The position numbers and the translations under genes are program-made. The notes below the pieces were generated by a model that worked only from the letters and a program-made list of their open reading frames with translations, made no database searches and was not told where the DNA came from. This document shows positions 38,401 through 50,400 of a stretch of 64,000 nucleotides of DNA, in pieces (the stretch's first letter is position 1; each line of letters starts with the position of its first letter). The stretch is taken from NCBI GenBank assembly GCA_036925085.1, contig JAUPFP010000019.1, positions 2,872,501-2,936,500 on the forward strand. The letters are read 5' to 3'. This DNA comes from Brachycybe producta (taxonomy: Eukaryota; Arthropoda; Diplopoda; Playtdesmida; Andrognathidae).

Positions 38401-41400
38401 CTTTGTCACATGTGCGATAGTACTCTACTCTACCAGCAAACCAGCACTCTACTGCAAACTCTACTCTACTGCGATTTTTGCCAGGTTTCTACAGGTAGAG
38501 TTACTCTACTCTACCCAGTACTCTACTAAACCTGTAATGTTACTACCCGTGTAAACCAGGCTTTAAGCTCACAACCTGTCTTAGTAGTTTTACCAGTCCA
38601 TAGACTCCATAGCATACTTATTACAAGCCATTACACCATTACTCACTAATGTTACAATACAAAATTATACAATGCAGTTTAAGAGTGCACACGGTGCACA
38701 AGGTACGCACGTTATATTGCACAAAGTGCACAATGTGCACAAGGTACACGTTCAAGTGAACAACAATATGCACATTGTGCACATTGCTCACGGCGTACAT
38801 GGTTCACAAGGTGCACAATGTGCACACAGTGCATATGTACAAACGACAAATTGAAATAATTATGGCGCCATCTAGCCAGGGCCGTTTTTAGGGGCGTGCG
38901 AGGCGTGCAGCCGCACGGGGCGCCGTCTCTGAAGGGGCGCCAAAAAAGGAAAAAAAAATTTCTTTTTTTGGAAATTTTTGAAACTTTTTTTTTCTTAATG
39001 TTTTTTATAAAAAAAACGTTTTTTTTATTTTTCTTATTTTCCAACCTTACTAGTTACTAGTGTTGAAAATGAACGTGTTTTTTACTATTACGATTTTTTT
39101 GTTTTTATTTTATAAAATGTTTTTCACATTTACTATCATATAGTGAAGGTAATTAAAATGACTTAATTCACGAATCTGACATAATTTATATTCTCAATTC
39201 ATTAATTTGCATTTCCCTGCTAATCTTAACTTTGTATTTTACCCTATTGTAGAACTGAAACAATCAGGAATCAGGATTCACCATCAACATGCCTAAAGAA
39301 AGGCTTTTTTTTTTGCATTTCCTCCTCCCACCCCAGCTTTTTTAAATACAATATGACACAATAATTTACATTTCTAACTGAATCATTCAGTAATCTTGGG
39401 GACAAGTACTTAAAACTGATCAATTTTCTTTATTCTTGAGTTTTTCTTTAATTTTTTCTTCACCGTTTTTTAAAAAAAACGAACACGTTTTTTAAATTTA
39501 CAACACTACAAGATACAAAGTAGTTTTTATGGTTGCTTGCTTTCTTTTTGCCTGAAGATGGAAATTAAATTTCAGATGTATTTTTATAGGTATTGTATGT
39601 TTTCTATGACTTTGCAGTGATGATATTTTCTAATTGCTTTAGTGTATTTCAATTTTTATTGGAGGGGGGGGGGGAAATGGGAGAGGGGGCGCCACAAAAA
39701 TATCCGCACGGGGCGCCATATAGCCTAAAAACGGCCCTGCATCTAGCATCCGCTATTTCACATACATTATTGTTTATGTGAGACAGTGTGTTGATTTTTT
39801 TTAAAACTATCGATAGTTCGTAAAACTATCGATAGAACTATCGATTTCTAAACCACTTGATAGTTTGACTATCGAGTAGTTGACTATCGCGATAGTATTC
39901 ATATTCATATCGCTATCGGAACATCACTACACCCTAAGAAAACTACATGGACATGAACAATAATTACAATAGAACGTTTAAGAGTATGTGACGCTCTTGG
40001 CGCGTTCATGCAGCTAATGCACCGCAGACAGCATTACAGAAAAATCATGTCAAAATGACGTCACGGGGGTGCCCTGTACCACAATGGAATGTGGCATGCT
40101 GCAATGAGAGCATTTAAACCAGCTTCACGTCAAATAAACCTGTCAGGTTGACTGGAGCATGTAGATGGTAAACCTGCACTGTTATTTTGACCTCTGCACA
40201 TACGAACATGACAAACATAAAAAATCATTCGATATGCCTGCACAGAGCAGGCAGACGTGGCCGCCAGCAAAAGCAAGTGGGCACCGCACGTTTAAAAGTG
40301 TCATTTGTTTACATCCTCATTCATTTCCGTTATCAGCGCCATCTATTGATTGTAAGTGAAAAGAGCCGTCTCTATATCTTACATATCAGCTCCTTTATTT
40401 TGGGTATCTTTTGGTAAATTGCATTGTTGCTGGTTTATGCCGGTTCCTTTTTATCTTTATCTTTTATCTTTATATTCGCGCCCCATACATTTTAGAATTT
40501 TTTTCTCTGTTTATTGTGGGGGACTGTTAAATAGGTCATGTTAGGATATTTTTACTTTTATTTTTATTCTTATTTTTGTTTTATTGTTTTTAGCCGACTT
40601 TTATGACTCCTATAATTAACCCTATTCTGTTCTTTTAAAGAAGCGCCATCTCCCCATAACGGAAATGGAAGAAGTAGACATATGATAACTTTTAACCGTG
40701 CTTCGCCCACTTGCCAGTGCCGCCAGCACAGAATAAGGATATATACAGAAGGGAAACTGAGCCATTAACTTGTGACAGAATTTTTCTGCGCATTTGCGGC
40801 GCCACCCCAGAATTTTAGTCGCTATTATGTCGTGAAGCAGCTGCCGCCATTTTGAAATGTATTTCATTTTGATATGTGTTCATCTGTGGCAATAGCAACG
40901 ATTCAAAAGTTGGCAAATTGTAAAAATATATAAGTTGACAAATTTTAAATTAAAAATGTGTTTATAAAATTTCATATTTTAAATGTATTTATTTTACATA
41001 ATAATAAAACTGAAATTTAAAAATAAAATTTAAAAATAAAATTTAAAACTGAAATTTAAAAATAAAATTTAAAAATAAAATTTAAAAATAAAATTTAAAA
41101 ATAAAATTTAAAAATAAAATTTAAAAATAAAATTTAAAAATAAAATTAAAAACTGAAATTAAAAACTGAAATTTAAAAACGAAATTAAAAACTGAAATTT
41201 AAAAATAAAAATTAAAAATAAAATTAAAAACTGAATAATAAAAACAAAACTAAAAACAAATTTAAAAATAAAATTTAAAAATAAAATTAAAAACTGAAAT
41301 TTAAAAACAAAATTAAAAACTGAAAATTAAAAATAAATTTAAAAATAAAATTAAAAACTGAAATTTAAAAATAAAATTTAAAAATAAAATTTAAAAATAG

Positions 41401-44400
41401 ATTTCAAAACTAAAATTTCAAAACTAAACTAAAAACTGAAATTTAAAAATAAAATTTAAAAATAAAATTAAAAACTGAAATTTAAAAATAGAATTCAAAA
41501 CTAAACTTTAAAAACGAAATTAAAAATTGAAATTTAAAAATAAAATTAAAAACTGAAATTTAAAAACATAATTAAAAACTAAAATTTAAAAATAAAATTC
41601 AAAACTAAAATTTAAAAACGAAATTAAAAACTGAAATTTAAAAACAAAATTAAAAACTGAAATTTAAAAATAACATTTATTAAAAAAATAATCTGAATAA
41701 AAAAATTACATTTATCATTTTATTTTAATTACATATACTTTTAATAATTAAGATTAAAACAATTTGAATTTGATTATTTAAAACGATATTCATTTTCTTC
41801 AAAATATTTTTTTTCTTCAAATTTTTCACATTTAAAAAGTATTTGTTTACTCCTCATGTTTCCATTTAATCAAATGAATAACACAAAACAACCAAACATA
41901 GTAATACATTTCAAAATGGCGGCCATCAAGTAACCGGTTAAAATAAGAGAAGCATTCAGTCCAAGGTCATGAAATTCTGTCACAGCAACTTCAAAGGCGC
42001 CGCACGAGAGTTTCCCTTCTGTTTATATCCTTATTCTGTGCCACCAGCATCTTGTACTACAATGCAATGTCACAGACACAGAATAAGGAGACATACAGAA
42101 GGGGAACTCTCGTGCGGCGCCTTTGAAGTTGCTGAGACAGAATTTCATGACCTTGGACTGAAAGCTTCTCTTATTTTAACCGGTTACTTGATAGCCGCTA
42201 TTTTTAAATGTATTACTATGCTAGGTTGTTCAGATGTTTTCTTTTAATTTTTTAATTTTGTATATCGTTTTTAAATAATCAAATTCAAATTGTATTAAGC
42301 TTAATTAATAAAAGCTTGTGTAATTTACATAAAATGATAATAAAAGTAATTTTTATTCAGATTATTTTTTAATAAATGTTATTTTTAAATTTCAATTTTT
42401 AATTTTTTTAATAAATTTTATTTTTAAATTTTAGTTTTGAAATCTATTTTTAAATTTCAGTTTTTAATTTTATTTTTAAATTTTATTTTTAAATTTCAGT
42501 TTTTAATTTCGTTTTTAAATTTCAGTTTTTAATTTTGTTTTTAAATTTCAGTTTTTAATTTTATTTTTAAATTTCAGTTTTTAATCTCGTTTTTAAATTT
42601 CAGTTTTTAATTTTATTATTAAATTTTAGTTTTGAATTATATTTTTAAATTTCAGTTTTTAATTTTATTTTTAAATTTCAGTTTTTAATTTCGTTTTTAA
42701 ATTTCAGTTTTTAATTTATTTTTAAATTTCAGTTTTTAATTTTGTTTTTAAATTTCAGTTTTTAATTTTATTTTTAAATTTCAGTTTTTAATTTCGTTTT
42801 TAAATTTCAGTTTTTAATTTCGTTTGTAAATTTCAATTTTTAATTTTATTTTTCAATTTTATTTTTAAATTTCAGTTTTATTATTATGTAAAATAAATAC
42901 AATGAAAATATCAAACTTCATAAACACATTTTTAATTTAAAATTTTTCAACTTTTATATTTTTACAATTTGCCAACTTTTAAATCGTTGTTGTTGCCACA
43001 GATGAATACATATCAGAGTGTAATACATTTCAAAATGCAGCACTGTGTCACTACCAAGGAGTATTATTATATATTATTATAATACACTCCTTGGTCACGA
43101 CATAATAGCAACTAAAATTCTGGGGCAGTGCCACACATGTGCAGAAAAATAATTAATGGCTCAGTTTCCCTTCTGTATGTCTGATTATTCTGTGGTCACA
43201 AAATAAGGAGACATACAGAAGGGAAACTCGTGCTGTGCCATTGAAGTAGCTGCGACAGAATTTCATGACCTTGGACTGAAGCTTCTCTTATTTTAACCGG
43301 TTACTTGATAGCCGCCATTTTGAAATGTATTACTATGTTTGGTTGTTTTCTTGTAAAGGTAACATATTATTCACTTGATTAAATTGAAACATAATTAACA
43401 TGAGGAAACGAATACTTTTTAAATTATAATCTAATCATTTTCTTTTAATTTTTTAATTTTGTATATCGTTTTTAAATAATGAAATTCAAATCGTGTTAAG
43501 CTTAATTAATAAAAGTATGTGTCATTTACATAAAATGATGTTAAAAGTAATTTTTATTCAGATTATTTTTTTAATAAATGTTATTTTTAAACTTCAGTTT
43601 TTAGTTTCATTTTTAAATTTTAAGTTTTGAAATCTATTTTTAAATTTCAGTTTTTAATTTTATTTTAAAATTTTAGTTTTAAATTTTTATTTTTAAATTT
43701 CAGTTTTCAATTTTATTTTTAAATTTTAGTTTTGAATTATATTTTTAAATTTCAGTTTTTAATTTTATTTTTAAATTTTTTTTTAAATTTCAGTTTTGAA
43801 TTTTAGTTTTGAATTCTATTTTTAAATTTCAGTTTTTAATTTCGTTTTTAAATTTCAGTTTTAAATTTATTTTTAAATTTCAGTTTTTAATTTCATTTTT
43901 AAATTTCAGTTTTTAATTTTATTTTTAAATTTTATTTTTAAATTTCAATTTTTAATTTTATTTTTAAATTTCAGTTTTATTATGTAAATTAAATACATGG
44001 AAAATATCGAACTTCATAAACATATTTTTAATTTAAAATTTTTCAACTTTTATATTTTTACAATTTGCCAACTTTTGAATCGTTGCTGTTGCCCCAGATG
44101 AACACATATCAAAGAGTAATACATTTCAAAATGGCGGCAGCTGTGTCACGTCATAATAGCGACTAAAATTCTGGGGCGGCGCCGCACATGCGTAGAAAAA
44201 CTCTGTCACAAGTTAATGGCTCAGTTTCTCTTCCACAGTTTGTCTCCTTATTCTGTGGCAATGTGGTACATCATAGTGGTGACGTCATTTTTCTGTAATG
44301 CTGTATAAAGTGCATTAGCTGCTGGAACGTAATGAGAGCATATAACCAGCTCGTTTGAAATCTGCGCCAACTCAATGAAAAAAAAAACAGGCAAGTAAGC

Positions 44401-47400
44401 ACAGAAAAATATAGTCGTTTGTCCAGCTTTTTTATATGCATCAGCGCCATCTACTGGTCGCAATCGCCATCTATCATTTATCTTCTCGTTCGTTTTTGTT
44501 CCACGGATCGAGTGAAGAGAGTAAAAGGGAAGAGCATTCACTTTCTGAAAAATGTGTGCAAAATTGAGTGGAGCTAAATGGCTAATGCACTAGCGCCACC
44601 ATGTGACCGAAAGCGATGAAAACAAACATTACAATTTAGTATGGAGGTCTACGGTTGTTATGCGATCTTATTTTCGTTTTCTTCAAGCAAATCTTAATAA
44701 AAAAGGTCAAATATAATTAAAAACTGGACAATTAGTAAAATATATTAAAACCATTTTCATGGATAAATAGTTAAAGAGAAACTTTTTATACTTGTTTGAA
44801 GATTTCTTTTTCATTAACATTTAATGAAAAGCATATATGACATGATAAAATAATTATATATATTATGCCAGGTCTGTGTGCTTGTGTGGATGTCTTATCC
44901 GTAATAACGCTGTACAAACCTTGAAACACATTGAAAAACACGAAAAACTCCATGATATTAAATTGGAGAGGGGAAAAGGTTGGAAAGTGTAGAGGGGAAA
45001 GAGAGAAACATGGAGGGAAAAGGTTGGAAAGTGTAGAGGGGAGAGAGAAACATGGAGGGGGAAAAAGTGGGAGGGGTGACTGAAATTGAAATGAAAGGAG
45101 TAAAAAAGAAAAAAAAAAATGATGTGCATCCTCACAACTGCCTGTGAATTTTGCTCCCATCATTTATGACGGGTTACCCCACTAATATTAAAATAATACT
45201 AATAATAAAAAACATTATCTGATTAAGTATTATTTATTATTTGAATGTTTGATTTAATAATAGAAGTGAATTGTTAATTTGAAGAATAATTACATATACA
45301 AAAAATATTGTGACGAAACCCATGATTAGGGTTATGATTTTGATGCAATATCAGCCGGAATGATTCTCAATTTGTGGCCCAAGAGCCAATTGTGAAGTAG
45401 TCATCATCATTAGAGCCACTGCAACTATGTTTATTCTAATCAAAAAAGCTGGGTAGAGGCTAGATATCTGGTTACTATCAGTTGTCAACTAGAGTTCTAG
45501 CCTCTAACCATTGTTTCTAATTAGAAAGAATTTTTTTTTTATTATGTAAATGAGATTGTCACTTCACAATTTGCATCAAAATCGGAGCCCTACTCATGAT
45601 TGTGTTGCTATTTATTTTTAATCATAAAAAATCAAAATTCAGGAAGTTCATTTTTTAATTGAATAACTGTCATAGTTCGAAAATGTAACACATTTTTGGC
45701 AAGTTTTTCAAGAAAAAAGTTTCATATAGAAATATTAAATTTGTACTTTTAATATATATAATAAATACCATTGAGAAATGTTTTCACTATGCAAATCATG
45801 CATTTAGCAAAAAAAAGTAAAAAACTAACATTTTAGAATAATTATACAGTGCATTTCATATATATAGATGCACCCCAAAATAGGTTATATCTCAAGTTAA
45901 ACTTGATGGACTCGCCTGAAATTTTCACCATAAACATTCCATCTTTTATTACAAACTTTCTGCTAAACAGAATTTTTTTTCTTAAAAAGGTAAAAATTAA
46001 AAAATTAAAAGCTGCAAAATGGCCGTTTCATAATTATAGACGCACTAATGAACTTTTCACTTTAATTAATTATTGTGACAAAATAACATTTGGAACACAA
46101 CAGTAACATTAAAATTTATAAGGTATATGACTGTTTAAACTAGATTCCTAAACATATTTACAGAAATTCTGTCCCAAAGCAGCTAAAATGGCACTTTTCA
46201 GCTTTGATATTGTAGCATAATCATGGCAATCTGCTTCATAAACACATACCATAATGTCCCAAAAGTTTTCCCCCTATTTAAGTCCGGGGGACACGCCGGC
46301 CATTCGGGAGTGGTGATATTTTGGTTCCGTAACCATTCCTTCATTAGGTTATTGGAAGAAACTGGGGAATTTTCTTGCTGGAATACTAAGCTAATGCTAT
46401 GAAATCGGTATTTTATGGCACTAGACACCCTCATAACATTGTCTGATAATCACTCGAGACGTTTGGGGCCCGCCGCTTATTTATTTCCATTTAATTTGCG
46501 CTTCGTCTTTCGATTTTACGTCACCCTGTATTTTATTTAGTTTCTGGGCCACTCTGTACTTTTGGTACCAAGTGACCCAGATGTCATATGTTGAGATTAT
46601 GATCTTGACCTTTTAATTCCCCCTCGTTTTTTCTTCCACACGAGTGGAGTTATCGTTTTTAATTTGATTTTGTTTTCGTCACATAGGTGATCACACATAG
46701 GTGATAACAGGGGATGAATCATGATTTTGGACAAATAGATCAATCTTTTGATTGGTCTATTTGGGCCAAAATATTAAAGTAACCAATTGAGAGTTTGTGC
46801 CCTGAGAATCCGACTTGTGGATTCTCAGGGTATATAGAGTCATTTTTATATGTACCAGAGTCTTCTTTTAAAATACCGAACCTATGCCCGATTTTGGCCA
46901 GGTTCTTGTTCTAATTAATTATTATTTACAAAGTGATATTTTTATGTGTTGTGCAAAGCCAGTTCGCTAATTTTGTTTTTATGTTATTTCACCGAAATAA
47001 ATCTTCGATTTTCTATTTTAAACCAGTGGTGTTTATTCTCCGAAACTTAAATTCCGCGATTGTGAAATCATTTGCAGGTCTTCACCTATTCTGGATACTT
47101 CAAGGTCCCAACAGCTGCAAACCTGCAACGTACAAGTAAGTATATTTTACACGATTCTTAGGGCAGATTTACGGACGAAAGTCCGAGAGATACAGAGATT
47201 AAAGATCCTCAAGACTGTGAAGTCTTTTGCATAGACTAGTGAAGACACAAAATAGACGTTATATTGGTCTAGTCCTCCCGGGCCAGTAGAATTAGTGACC
47301 TAGCCACTCACTATCAATACGAGTGAAAACTCGCTCGTATTAACCAAAAAGAGCAGATTCTACTAACGGAAAAAGGTCCGTCACACACTTATATTTGTTT

Positions 47401-50400
47401 TAGTTGAAATAACAGCAAAACTCCTCATTCCAAAGGTGATAAACACTTCACATATTGTCAGGCTCCCATAACCAGTGGAAAAAAATTCAACCTCGATGAT
47501 TCTGATGGTTATTATTCTTTTCTTCATATTATAAAAATGTGAGGAACAAAATCACAATACTTTTCTGAAGAAAATTTTGGCAGCAGGGGAGCCTAATAAT
47601 ATGGGGAACATTTAGTGCCTTTGGAACGAGCAGCTTAGTTTTTGAAAAGCAGGCTCAGCCTTTATTTCAACAAAAAGAAATATCAGCGATTATCAGACAT
47701 TGTTACGAGAGTATGTACTGCCATAAAACATCAATTCCATAGCATTAGCTTAGTATCCCAGCAAGGAAATGCCCCAATTTCCTCCAATAACCTAATGAAG
47801 GAATGGTTACGGAACCAAAATATCACAACTCTCGAATGGCCGGCGTGTCCCCCAGGCTTAAATCTTGTGAAAAACTTTTGGGACATCGTTGTATGTGATT
47901 ATTAAGCCATTTTAGCTGCTTCAGGACAGAATTTCTGTAAATATGTTTATAAATCTAGTTTAAAGTATGTAGAAAACAATGTTTTAAGGTCTAAAACATC
48001 AGGACAGTCATATACCTTATAAATTTTAATGTTACTGTTGTGTTCCGAATGTTATTTTGTCACAATACTTAATTAAAGTGAAATGTTCATTAGTGCGTCT
48101 ATAATTATGAAACGGCCATTTTCCAGTTATTAATTTTTTTAATTTTTACCTTTTTAAGAAAAAAAATTTGTTTAGTAGACAGTTTGTAATAAAAGATAAT
48201 CTCTTTATGGTGAAAATTTCAGGCGAATCCATCAAGTTTAACTCGAGATACAACCCATTTTTGGGGTGCGTCTATATATATGAAACGCACTGTATAATAA
48301 TTAAGTGGTTAAGTGAAAGTTTAATTTATATCTGCAAAATATAACTTATAAAAAAAGTGTTTCACCTTTCAGGGTCTTTAGGAAATCGGAAATAGGAGAC
48401 ATTTTTGTTCGTTTTTCACTGTTATTGCAGTCACCTGCAGAAAAAACCTACTACCTGGCATTTCAATTAACTGTGTAACAGCATAAAAAAAGAAAATTTA
48501 GATTGAGCATAAAATGTAAATTTGGTGTCACAAACTTCAAAGTGCCGACAGTAGAGTGAATGCTCTTCCCTTTTACTTTCTTTGGTTTTCTTTGATTGAC
48601 TATGTATTGATTGCCCGTATATTTTCAACTTTTTTTGTTTTTTTAGTTGGGGACTTTTATTTAGGTTTGCACGCCCAAAGCATGCATAAAATGCCAAATT
48701 TGTTTTATTTTATTACTTTTAATTCAACTATTTTAAATTATTTAATTTTAGGTGACTGCCTCATATAGTGAACGCAAAGAGAGTAAAGAGGAAGAGCGCC
48801 GATGTTTTAAGTGGCCGATGAGCGGTGCAGACAACAATCTATAATATTACATTAGATTGTATATGCAAGTTGTGGCACCAAATTTACATTTCATGCTCAA
48901 TCTAAATTTTCTTTTTTATGCTATTACACAGTTAATTGAAATGCCAGGTAGTAGGTTTTGTTCTGCAGTTGGCTGCAATAACAGTGAAAAGTGAACAAAA
49001 AATGTCTCAGATTTCAGATTTCCTAAAAACCATGAAAGGTGAAATACTTTTTTTTATAAATTATATTTTGCAGATGTAAATTAAACTTTCACTTAACCAC
49101 TTAATTATTATATAATTATTCTAAAATATTATTTTTTTACTTTTTTGTTTTGCTAAATGCATTATTTGCATGATGAAAACATTTCTCAATGAATAATATG
49201 AAATTATATTTATTATACATATTAAAAGTACAAATGATGGTGTTTGTAAAAAAACTTTTTCGTGTTACATTTTCGAACTATGACAGTTATTCAATTAAAA
49301 AATGAACTTCTTGAATTTTGATTTTTTGTGATTAAAAATAAATAGCAACACACTCATGAGTTTCATCACAATATTTTTTGTATATGTAATTATTCTTCAA
49401 ATTAACATTTCACTTCTATTATTAATCAAATAAATAATATTTAATCAGATAATGGTTTTTATTATTAGTATTATTTTAACATTATTTTATCATGTCATAT
49501 ATGCTTTTCGTTAAATGTTAATGAATAAGACATCTTCAATCAACTATAAAAAGTTTATCTTTAACTATTTATCCATGAAAATGGTTTTAATATATTTTAC
49601 TAATTGTCCAGTTTTTAATTATATTTTATCTTTTTATTAAGATTTGCTTAAAGAAAATGAAAATAATTTTTAACGATCACATAACCATAGATCTCCATAT
49701 TAAATTATAATGTTTGTTTGCATCACTCATCGGCAACATGGCAGTGCTAGTGCATTAGCCTCTTTGGTAAACGGCAGTTTCCATTGAGGCTCAATATATG
49801 GCACTGATGCACACAAAGGGCGGGGCAAACAACTTATTTTGCTGTGCTGAATTTGAAAAAAAATCCTGGATCAGCCAATGAGCAACTCAAAGGGATGAAC
49901 ACCAAAACACCCATTACTTTCTGATCTAATAAAAGCATAACATTAGATTTGTCCTTGATAAACGAAATTTTCGATACAGTTCTTCAATTACAAAAAAAAA
50001 TCTCCCCTATCACCATTCATTTAAAAACAGCTGTATATATAAAATTAGATTAATAATTTTAATAAAATTTAATATTAATATAATCTTAATGCAAGATTCA
50101 ATGAACCCTATAAACATTTATTGCATCACATAAATGTTGTCAACTTAAATAGCAGATGTCGCACCTCAGCAAGAGAGTGGTAAAATGTGGGGAAAATGAG
50201 TTTAAAGTTGCACTTTTTCTACCCAATCTATTGTACAGGGAGCCAAATAAACAGATAATTGCAAATAGTCAAACTTGTTTTTGCAGTTGAAGAGCTCATC
50301 CAAGTAAACGAAGAGTCTTCTTTAAAGTTCTTTTAATTATAAACTTACTTTCCCACAAAAGTGTTTTTGTTTAGTTGTGCCACGACAGGCAAGTGGGGGC

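Larger units (their letters stand above)
26063..39929. mobile_element. hAT-type non-autonomous element with three nested insertions, TSD CACCCTAA
   Basis: Left end TAGTGATGTGCGATA and right end (reverse strand) TAGTGATGTTCCGATA form terminal inverted repeats. The flanks are identical 8-bp CACCCTAA at 26055-26062 and 39930-39937, the TSD length of hAT elements. Subterminal TATCGATAG repeats lie at both ends (26087, 38116-38190, 39803-39920). Removing the nested LTR element, PIF-like MITE and second hAT MITE leaves about 0.65 kb with no coding capacity. Confidence 0.85.
39990..44530. repeat. Nested inverted repeats (large palindrome 1)
   Basis: 40015-40080 is repeated inverted at 44282-44325. 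40700-41690 pairs with 43560-44260 (blocks such as TAATGGCTCAGTTTCC and GCCGCCATTTTGAAATGTATT). The centre at about 42050 is a palindrome of GCAACTTCAAAGGCGCCGCACGAG and its complement (41985-42045 versus 42075-42135). A unit of about 1.1 kb is duplicated in tandem (42080-43190 and 43190-44270). No coding capacity. Probably a foldback transposon complex; its outer TSD was not identified. Confidence 0.7.
45847..48292. mobile_element. Tc1/mariner foldback composite, TSD TA
   Basis: Ends CAGTGCATTTCATATATATA and complement CAGTGCGTTTCATATATATA, flanked by TA at 45845-45846 and 48293-48294. The outer ~600 bp at each end are inverted copies of the same Tc1-like 3' half (transposase C-terminus to terminus), so the element is a long foldback. 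The unoccupied site survives in the other arm of palindrome 2 at about 49111. Between the two halves lies an LTR-like insertion (46454-47400). Confidence 0.8.
44530..49780. repeat. Large palindrome 2 (arms 44530-48540 and 48865-49780)
   Basis: The sequence from about 44530 to 45846 and 48295-48540 is repeated inverted in 49780 down to about 48865, with an apparent spacer of about 320 bp. The left arm holds three insertions (44855-45185, 45327-45592, 45847-48292) absent from the right arm, so the right arm shows each pre-insertion site. No host coding sequence is apparent. Confidence 0.75.

Noticed and set aside
44786-45163. 125-codon minus ORF rich in Phe, Pro and Leu
   Set aside because: Comes from two copies of a purine-rich 42-bp unit; no protein-like features.
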